A stretch of 64,000 bases of DNA from Meconema thalassinum (taxonomy: Eukaryota; Arthropoda; Insecta; Orthoptera; Tettigoniidae), in assembly GCA_946902985.2 (NCBI GenBank), contig OX336396.1, positions 235,864,297 to 235,928,296 on the forward strand, written 5' to 3'. The translations under genes were made by a program, and so were the position numbers. Of the stretch, positions 56,337 through 64,000 are shown piece by piece. Each line of letters opens with the position of its first letter. Within the stretch, counting starts at the first letter, position 1. The notes beneath the pieces are model-generated. The model did no database searches. It was not told where the DNA came from and saw nothing but the letters and a program-made list of their open reading frames with translations.

Positions 56337-58076
56337 ATGAATATTGTTGTTTTTGCGACATCGGAATTCTTTTCCCAATATAACGCACCAACATGTACAG
56401 CACAGGCCCACCTGTATCTCAAAGATAAGAAATATAGGAAGGCCGGTACTGAGGGGATACTAAAATGTATCGCAGAGTTGAAGGAACATTTTGATGCTAC
56501 TCATGCTAAAAGTAGGGAAGATGCTAAGGCATTTCAAGATGAAATAACGGGTAGATTTGATGCTAATCAAAGTGAAATGAACGATAGCCTAAGGCCTAAT
56601 CAAAATGAAATTAATCAGAGATTAGATATCTGTAAGGAAGATGTGAACTTAAAGTTGGCTGAGGTCAATTTAAGATTAGAAAATAATTTATTAGAGGGCA
56701 ATAAAAAAATTGATGAGGTTAAAGAATCTATTAAACAAGATGTAACTAAAAATATTGTTAGCGTGGTTTCAGAGATGCAAGCAAATAATGACAAACGCTT
56801 TGAGTCAACAGAAGTAAAGCTCGAGAATAATCTGCAAGCGTGCAGAGACTCGCAACGTGAGGTCAACGATAGATTAAACGATATGTCCGTAGAGCTCAAA
56901 GATATTCAGAATCAAAACGAAGCGAACACTAAGCGGCAGGAAAATCAGTTTAATACGTTCACTCAGACCGTTGATCAAAGGCTTGAAGATAGTGAAGAAA
57001 AATGGGATAAGCGTATGGCAGACTACGCAAAAGCAGTAGATGAAGCATTAAGGAAGCAGGATCAGAAAATCCTTGACCAATGCAAGATCAGTGAAATAAA
57101 AACTTCCGCTAAAGAAAATAAGGGTGTAATTATGAATATGAAGACGCAAGTTGGGAAAGTCCAAAAAGAGTTAGAACAAACTCAGAACGATCTAGCAGTC
57201 ATTCACAAAAGGCAAGATGAGGACCAGGGAGAAATTACCAAAATAAGGACTGAAATCTCCAATATGCACGGTCACATCCAAAAAGAAGTTACAGGCTTAC
57301 GAGAGGAATTGGAGATTCGAGAGGGCTTAAAAAATGAAGTCAATGCTAAAACGCTTGCCGAGGTAAGACAAGGTTTAGCTGGGGAAATTTCTCATATAAA
57401 AGAGAGCCTTAAAAATGACAAAGAGAAAATCCTTTCTATGGCAGAGGAAAATCGTGATCTCCTAAAGAAAATAGAACAAGAAGTATTAGCTCGTTTAGAA
57501 AGAGCAGAAAATAGGCACAGCCAAATAGAAACCAGGATGATCGCACACGAGGGGTCCATATTGCGAAATCCTAGATCCAATGAAGGAAGCGTAGATGATA
57601 ATAGGAGAAATAGATGGGCAGATATAGAGGTACAGCACACTCCAAGAAATACAGCCATGCCAAGTGACAGCCCGTATATCACACCTGGTATACCAATTGC
57701 TACGTCCACACCGCATGAAAATGCTGTACAAAATCAAATAGTCACTGTTATAAGAGCTAATGACGAGAAACCGAGAAAGTACTCGGGGAGTAACTCAAAC
57801 ATGACACCCAAGTACTGGCTCAAAAAGGTTTCCGAATATTTAAATGACACAAAGGAACCGCCAGAGCGAAGATTAAGAGCTATCGAAAAACTGACTGAAG
57901 GTGAATGTGCCTTATGGTTCAGAAGTTTTCGTTACACGTTTGACACAGTAGAAGAGTTTCGCCAGGCATTTTTAAAGAGGTACTGGGATCCGAACATCCA
58001 GCAGAATCTAAGATTGGATCTGTTCTCCAGACGTTATAGTACAAATAATCCAACGAAGTATGCTGATTTTTTATAG
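56337..58076 (+). pseudogene. gag: Gag of element 2, first segment (ends at a UAG)
   Basis: The first ATG is at 56337; the frame is also open upstream to 56217 without one. About 580 codons. Residues 30-430 are strongly coiled-coil: charged, Lys/Glu/Gln/Asn-rich with repeated units such as NQSEMNDSLRPNQNEINQRLD. Then comes the retrotransposon capsid region (YWLKKVSEYLNDTKEPPERRLRAIEKLTEGECALWFRSF, FRQAFLKRYWDPNIQQNLRLDLF). It stops at TAG 58074-58076 in the middle of the capsid domain; the remainder is in the -1 frame. The coiled-coil front of roughly 400 residues is unusual for a Ty3 Gag. Confidence 0.85.
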
Positions 58077-58783
58077 CACAATTATGCCGTTTCAGAGAGC
58101 TTGATGAAGCCCCTAGAGAATTAGACCTTTGTTTAGCGATAGCCAAACAGTTACCATATGAAGTCCAAAGACTATTAATCTCTGCAAACGCCAAGACAGC
58201 TATTGAGATGGAGGAGGTACTCAGACAACTCAATCTTACCACAACACTGCATATGAGGCAGAGTCGGAACACGGAACAAGTCCACATGACTAGTCCTCAA
58301 ACCGAACCGACTAGGGTGCAGAGCAAAAATAAATCCACCAGCACAGAAACTGTAAAATCAGACTGGCAACGAGAAGAAAGGGAAAACCAGAATTGGAGGC
58401 CAGAATACAGAGGAAGATCGAACCGCGGACACCGAGGAAGAAAAGCCTGGAATCAGCGCGATACAAGGAATCAACAGCCTGATAACAGAAGAAATTACGG
58501 CCGAGATGGGAGTAACCAAGAATGGAGACCCCAAGAACAGAGTCGCGGGTTCGACGAAGAAGCAGAAGAACGTTACCACGCCTCATTAAGGTATATGGAG
58601 GAGCGTGGAGATGACAACAGAAAATCGCAAGTGCATTGGGATGAAGCGATTAAAAATAGAAAGTCACCCGACATCTATAAGAATGATGACGGAGTGAAGA
58701 GTCTGGAACTTCAACAGCACGAAGACAGACAGAGGAACTCCACAAGAAACGGAGCAATAGAAAAAAACACCAAAATTATATGA
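58070..58783 (+). pseudogene. gag: Gag of element 2, C-terminal segment in the -1 frame
   Basis: Open from the 58067-58073 run to TGA at 58781. It completes the capsid domain (RELDEAPRELDLCLAIAKQLPYEVQRLL) and continues into a basic Arg/Gly/Asn-rich tail (RPEYRGRSNRGHRGRKAW). No CCHC knuckle; the RG-rich tail probably replaces it for nucleic-acid binding. The first ATG in this frame is only at 58208, so expression would depend on the upstream segment. Confidence 0.8.
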
Positions 58784-58817
58784 CCATAAAGGAGAGAGAA
58801 ATGCATGATGGAATACA

Positions 58818-59150
58818 GTGAATGTGGATAACTGGATTGCTAAACCTGAGGAACTCATTGAAGACCGAGAGGAAGGGCCGTTCATTGTAAGAAGGGAACT
58901 ACCCATTATAATTGTAAACACCGCAGGCATGAAGATAAGGAGTCTTCTAGACACTGGCTCGACTGTATGCTTAATTACCCAGGCGCTGTATAATGAAATT
59001 CATAGTAAAATACACGTATTGATAATACCCACTTCAAACGTGAAATTAAAAGGCGTGATACCAGATAAAGTAATGCTATGCAAATACCAAGTATTCTTAG
59101 ATTTGCAGATAGGGAACTATATTTTCACAGAGTTTTCTACTTATGAATAA
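58818..59150 (+). pseudogene. pol: aspartic protease of element 2
   Basis: LPIIIVNTAGMKIRSLLDTGSTVCLIT has the catalytic LDTGS. The flap-side sequence follows, and another frame carries NIIVGADFI from about 59155. The stop at 59148 and the frame change are disabling. No ATG is near the start, consistent with a polyprotein. Confidence 0.85.
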
Positions 59151-59236
59151 GCTACCTTTTAACATTATCGTGGGTGCGGACTTCATAAGAGAATACAAGG
59201 TCATAACAGATCTCTCACAAGAACATTGTTATGTTT

Positions 59237-59815
59237 CGCGTGAGTGAGGAAAAGGAGAATTTAGAGATCTCATTAAAACACAGTGAAACGAGACCAGAAG
59301 AGTACGTATGGCATACAAACGGAGATATGACTGGGGATGCAGTATAGACAACAGAAGATATCGAGGGAGAGTTGGCAACACTGGCCGCAGACATTGAAAA
59401 GGACCTCGAACCACAATTCGGAGAATGCCTTGAAGAAAAAATAGAGGAAGCTAAAATTGCTCCAGAACACAAGCAGATATTAAGGGAACTGTTGTTTGAA
59501 TATAAAGGAGTCTTCGATTCGAGATCTGGCCGAATGAAGAATTTCCAGTATGCGTTCCAAGTTAGTGACTGGACGCCATTCAGACAAAAGCCTTACCCAG
59601 TAGCCAAGAAGCATTATTTAAAAGTCAAGGAAGCAATACAGGAGATGCTGGAGGCGGGCGTCATTGTAAAGACAGCCACACCTTATGTCAGCCCACTGGT
59701 AGTTGTACCTAAACAGGACGGGAGTGTAAGGAAATGCCTAGACTTGAGAAATTTGAATTCCAAGGTCATACCGGTATTTGACCAAGTGCCACCCATAAGG
59801 AGATCCTCAGGAGAT
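59237..59815 (+). pseudogene. pol: RT N-terminal part of element 2
   Basis: Contains EEAKIAPEHKQILRELLFEYKGVF, QKPYPVAKKHY, EMLEAGVIVKTATPYVSPLVVVPKQDGSVRKCLDLRNLNSKVI: the fingers of a Ty3-type RT. TAG at 59344 interrupts it upstream, and between about 59793 and 59815 the frame changes. The first catalytic Asp (NLDITASF) lies in the following frame. Confidence 0.85.
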
Positions 59816-61626
59816 TCAAAGGAAAGACTGTATTCACAAATCTTGACATTACAGCAAGTTTTCACCATATTGTACTGGAGGAGAAAACAAGCTTATTAAC
59901 CGGTTTCTTAATCGATCAGCATACATATTCATTTCTCCGTCTTCCATTTGGTTTAAAAACAGCGGGTTCAGCGTTGATACGAGCGCTTGATCGAAACCTG
60001 TCTGAAGAAGTAAAAGCAACAACCATAAGCTACGTAGATGATATCCTGCTAACATCAGAAACAGTGGAAGAACATATCAGAGATCCACGCAAATTATTAG
60101 ATGACCTGAGTCAGTCTAACTTTAAGGTCAATCTAAAGAAATCTAACTTTGGTCAGAGAGAAGTTAAATTCCTAGGCCATGTAATAGATGCTCAAGGAGT
60201 AAGGCCGAATCCGGGAATATTGGAGGTCATTAAAAATTTCCCTAGACCAACGAAGGTGAAGAACGTCAGGCAGTACTTAGGCGTTATTGGATTCTTTTCG
60301 AGCCATTGCCCGAAATACACTGAGACCGTGGTACCACTCCAAGATTTATTGAAGAAAGGGAGAAGGTGGCGATGGACTGAAAAATGCGAGGAAGCCTTCG
60401 TGAAATCTAAACAGATGCTTTTAGATGATGTGAAATTGGGATATCCAGACTACACCCAGAAATTTATTATTCAGACTGACGCATCACCTATAGGCATTGT
60501 GGCAATGCTTTACCAGGAAAATGTGGACAGGCCAGAAGAGAAAACTTTTATCGCATTCATAAGCAGAAGATTGAAAGCTAATGAAAGAAATTATACGGTC
60601 ACGGAGATTGAACTACTCGCAATACTATATACTCTACAGTATTGGCGAAAAGTCATTTATGGGTTCAGAGTCGTGTTGAGAACGGACCATAAAACCCTAA
60701 CATTTCTGTTGAAAACTGACTTGTCAAGTCAAAGATTGACGAGATGGTCCTTGTATTTACAGCTTTTTCAAGTGGAAATCGAGTATTGCCCAGGGAAGGA
60801 TAATATTATACCTGACTTGCTAAGCAGATACCCGACAGCTGATGAAGAGGAAGCTCTAGCTATCGAGATAGAAGATAGAGACCAGATGACCTTAGATGAC
60901 TTGAGGAACATCACCGTCTTTCAACGTGAAGATCCCTGGATACGGTTGATGATTAATTACTTCGAGGGAAAGCTTGTCAGAGGAACCCCGACGTATGTAG
61001 AAGCCGAGGCACTATCGAGAGAATATCTATGGTTTAACCAGATGCTACATAAATGGAGTGATGCAGATCATACACGACCCAGAATTGTTATTCCGCCAGC
61101 ATTGCAAAGAAGATTAGTATGGTTAGCACACAGAGCTTTTGGTCATCCGGGAGTAGACAAGTCTGTTGCCCTGTTGAAAGAAACATTTATTTGGCCAAAA
61201 CTTAGAGATACAGTCAGAAATACTATCAGGACATGTGATATTTGCCAGCGAGTAAAGCCTAACTCGTATTTAATGACGCAAAAACCAATAACACTCCTGC
61301 CAGAGAAGCCATGTCAGCTTCTGGCACTGGACAACTTCGGCCCTCTTCCGAGAGCCAGAAAGGGAAATAAACACACCCTAGTAGCACTAGACGTGTTTTC
61401 TAAAATGGTAGTCCTATGTCCAATTCAGAAAACCAGTACGAAACAGGTACTTAAAAGACTGAAAGAAAGAGTCATTCATATACTAGGGCAGCCGGAGAAC
61501 ATATTGTCAGATCATGGTAGCTGTTTTACCAGCGTGGAATTCCACAGGGAGCTGGAAAATCTGGGAATAAGACAGATTTTGTCCACAATTCGACACACAG
61601 AGGCCAACAGCGCAGAGAGAGAGTGA
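59800..61626 (+). pseudogene. pol: RT palm, RNase H and integrase of element 2
   Basis: Long open stretch with RLPFGLKTAGSA, SYVDDILL (catalytic YVDD near 60030), RNase H FIIQTDASPIGIVA, RNYTVTEIELLAIL and RTDHKTLTFLL, integrase finger HRAFGHPG...CDICQ, core Asp in LLALDNFGPLP and SDHGSCF. It ends at 61626 just at the final catalytic Glu (SAERE): an AGAGAGAG run of one dinucleotide too many shifts the frame. All catalytic motifs are visible, so decay looks recent. Confidence 0.9.
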
Positions 61627-61853
61627 TGAGAGAACTGCAAAAATAAATGAAAATATACTGCTCCACAGAGAACCTGAAGTGGATAGACGGACTGGAAATT
61701 ATCGAGTATTGTATTAACAATACAGTGCATGAAGCAACAGGGGAAGTGCCCGTGAGCCTACACCTTGATAGAAGACCGGAGAGGCCATGGAACAACGTCA
61801 TTCGGACACCTGTAGACGCACAGCCAGGACGCCAATTGAGGATCCAGAGATAA
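61620..61853 (+). pseudogene. pol: integrase core end of element 2
   Basis: After the AG-run slip the frame reads MRELQK, a TAA near 61644, then from 61647 WIDGLEIIEYCINNTVHEATGEVPVSLHLDRRPERPW, the end of the integrase core. TAA at 61851-61853 is a further nonsense codon in the frame that continues downstream. Confidence 0.8.
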
Positions 61854-62453
61854 TTCGAGTATCTCAAGAAGCAAGCGGACAGACGGCAACGGAGAAATAG
61901 AAGAAAACGCTACCACAGACCACTACTCGTAGGAGAGTATGTTTTATTGAGAAAACCAGCTAGCTCAGACCCAGAGAACAGGAAATACAAAAAATTTCAA
62001 CATAAATACTACGGGCCCTGTGTAATTATAAGAGATTTGCAAAATAATGCTTACAGAATCAAAGATGAAGAGACAGGCAAGGAAGTTGTGGTAAATGCCG
62101 CCAAACTCAAACTGTATAAACCACCAGAAGAGTATGACACCACAGAAGAACAAGCCATGCACTCCCAGGTGCACGGGGAAACATTAGGTATGCACGCAGA
62201 AAGTCCACAGAAAGGCCAACACCAGTCTGAAAGGAAACAAGACAGCCAGCTTGCAGACCCAAAGGGAAATAGAAAAGAATGCAGCTGTCAGTTGGGAGAG
62301 TTTTATGACCAGATAAGGGAAGCAGCAAGGGAACTCCGAACAATGAATGAAGCTCTGAGGAAAGAAAACGACGAAATACGAGACGGTAGACAGACCCGAA
62401 GGGAGGGGGAGCGAAACGATCCACTGCCCGGGAGCACTGACCGCCTAATGTAA
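61854..62453 (+). pseudogene. pol: integrase C-terminal (GPY/F) region and coiled-coil tail
   Basis: LLVGEYVLLRKPASSDPENRKYKKFQHKYYGPCVIIRDLQNNAYRI is the GPY/F-type module. A polar tail of about 110 residues follows, with a probable coiled coil at the end (EFYDQIREAARELRTMNEALRKENDEIRD). The tail is longer than usual for Ty3 integrases. The stop at 62451 lies about 90 bases before the 3' LTR, leaving no room for an envelope gene. Confidence 0.8.
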
Positions 62454-62527
62454 ACATTGTCTGCAAGGTCGATGCAGTCAGAAAGAGGCTCGAAAGAATT
62501 CACTTGTAAAATTAATTTTTCAAACTT

Positions 62528-62540
62528 AGATAGGGGAAGA
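62528..62540 (+). other. polypurine tract, element 2
   Basis: AGATAGGGGAAGA directly precedes the TG of the 3' LTR. Confidence 0.75.
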
Positions 62541-64000
62541 TGTGCCCAAGTAGACACGGCTGACTTGCATCGAACCGGGGTCTTTATAAAGGAAAGACCA
62601 GGCCCATGATTCTTCGAAGAATCGAACCATTGATCTCTGAGGGGGAACAGCCACAGTGAACCCGTGGAACAATGAGATAATGACAGTATATAATAATAAT
62701 AATAGCTTAATTCCACGTCTAGAACGGGAATTTTAAGCAATATAAGTTGGAATATTGTACAAAAACGCAAGGCAGTATACGAATATGTTAGCGATAGCTA
62801 CAGAAAAGTGCCAGATTGACATTTTGACAAAGCGGAGTTGAAAGTGGGCAGGGCAGACGTGACGCCAGCGCACTATTTCTTGGCGACAGTAGGGGAGAAG
62901 GCCGTGATTAACGACGAAGAAAATCCCAACTAGACAACACAGAACAGTAGAGAGGGGAGAGTCATCAAGACAAATTAATTAATTCCTGCCAAATGAAGTA
63001 TTCAAATGGAATGAGACTTACACCAAGAGACTTCTATTCGAAGAGCGGTAAATTAGGAGTAGTTGCACACCTAAATTAAAGCCTGTATGTGTTTTTGAGT
63101 TTATTCACACACGTACTGCGCGGGGGCACGGATAAGTCTCGTAGCCGAAGGGGATTCCCTCGGGTAGCGTCCTAACGCCATGGAAGAAAACAATTAATTT
63201 TAATTAATTGGACGAAGGAATTGCCAGCACGCAAGTGAATTTGGAACCTCCATGAATAGACGAGCAAGAATCACACTTCACTTTGTCAGAAAACGCATTA
63301 TTTAAGAAGAGGGTCGCTCCTGAAATTCGAGTGGACTACTTTTCGTCAGAAAGCTTTATATGAGAGATGAAGGACGATACAGTCAGTTTTTCTTGACTCA
63401 ACTCGTGGAACGACATGCTGCTCGACCACGCGGGGAAAGTGCGCGAAATTTATAAGTAGTGACGTTCAGTATCTTTGTGATGAAAAATGAAAGTCGCATC
63501 ATGCAGCAAAATAAAAGTAATTCTGCATTAAAATTATAAATAGTCTACAGCAGACGTATAAGCAGACAGTATACGCAACTAAATAATCAGTACAGCGTGG
63601 AGATATTTCAGGATGATTTTATAGACAATGAACTTATCCACGGGGAGTGTTACAATATTTAAAATAACACATATAATTGTAATGAACACTACAGTTTTAC
63701 GGGAACCTGGAAGGCATCACAAGTATTTGTGATTTATGATTGAGCAACTTTGCAAGATAGAAGATAGAAGCTGTAGGAGACGGGAGATGAGCACACACAC
63801 GCGAGATAGACTTTCGAAGGAGACAGGCGGTTGTCAGAATTTAGCTGCGTCGCATCTCTGAAGTCAGGCAATTAGTGGAAATCCAAGCAAGGATCCGTGG
63901 TTAAATTGTGTGTGAAGTTATGTTACAGTGATCATTTAAAGTGTTTATGTTTATGTGATAAAAATGTGTGTTGTTTGAAAAGTGTAAAATGCCAGTATTG
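62541..64000 (+). repeat. 3' LTR of element 2, truncated by the window end
   Basis: Aligns with 50002 onward: TGTGCCCAAGTAGACACGG, CATCGAACCGGGGTCTTTAT and the final TAAAATGCCAGTATTG equals 51455-51470. Differences are sparse substitutions and small indels. Confidence 0.92.

Larger units (their letters stand above)
50002..64000 (+). mobile_element. second Ty3/gypsy LTR retrotransposon (element 2), incomplete in window
   Basis: A direct repeat starting TGTGCCCAAG at 50002 recurs at 62541 and stays alignable to the window end. Between them are gag, protease, RT/RNase H and integrase coding regions in Ty3/gypsy order. The element is at least 13,999 bp. Every gene carries breaks, so it is not autonomous. 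The 3' LTR end and the right target duplication lie outside the window. Confidence 0.92.

Noticed and set aside
62303..62770. 155-codon minus-strand ORF, similar to one at 49947-50228
   Set aside because: Both lie antisense over the start of the element 2 LTR; the similarity is due to the LTR repeat and not a gene family.

Overview
This window reads as non-coding, repeat-packed chromatin of a large animal genome, almost certainly an insect. tRNA-derived SINEs, LINEs with AP-endonuclease and reverse-transcriptase domains, two Ty3/gypsy-class LTR retrotransposons, and hAT, PIF/Harbinger and mariner relics lie end to end and inside one another. I see no convincing host gene, rRNA gene, functional tRNA gene or CRISPR array. 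An orthopteran-like insect with a bloated genome is my guess from the SINE and LINE style; the sequence does not prove it.

Layout. 1-7.7 kb: LINE 3' fragments; one is split by a 2.6 kb non-autonomous hAT-like element (1330-3925, 8-bp target duplication) whose two ends carry inverted arrays of a 42-bp hairpin-forming repeat. Nested SINEs, a GTTCGT-type hexamer array and a small inverted-repeat element follow. 7.77-21.70 kb: a complete Ty3/gypsy element with 1.57 kb LTRs, TG...CA ends and TTTTC target duplications. It has an uninterrupted gag and an uninterrupted pol that share one frame, separated by a single UGA. Its 3' non-coding region hosts a PIF/Harbinger element (15715-18504, TAA duplication) with convergent MADF-like and transposase genes, both broken. 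The LTR element itself sits inside an RTE-like LINE whose coding part resumes at 21.7-25.0 kb.

25-50 kb: a mosaic of at least seven SINE families, two unclassified long repeat families, AAAAGC-type low-complexity tracts, a decayed mariner transposase, a candidate solo LTR, a 1.1 kb near-perfect palindrome flanked by TA (39970-41085), three LINE 3' fragments on both strands, and a 278-bp inverted-repeat element inside a SINE. 50.0-64.0 kb: a second Ty3/gypsy element that runs off the window. Its LTR starts at 50002 and again at 62541. Its gag, protease, RT/RNase H and integrase regions are all recognisable but broken by frameshifts or stops.

Functionally, only the first LTR element looks capable of making intact Gag and Pol. 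The clear nested insertions give a relative order of events: LINE, then LTR element, then Harbinger inside it; LINE, then hAT; SINE A, then SINE B or the palindrome; SINE F, then the small inverted-repeat element.
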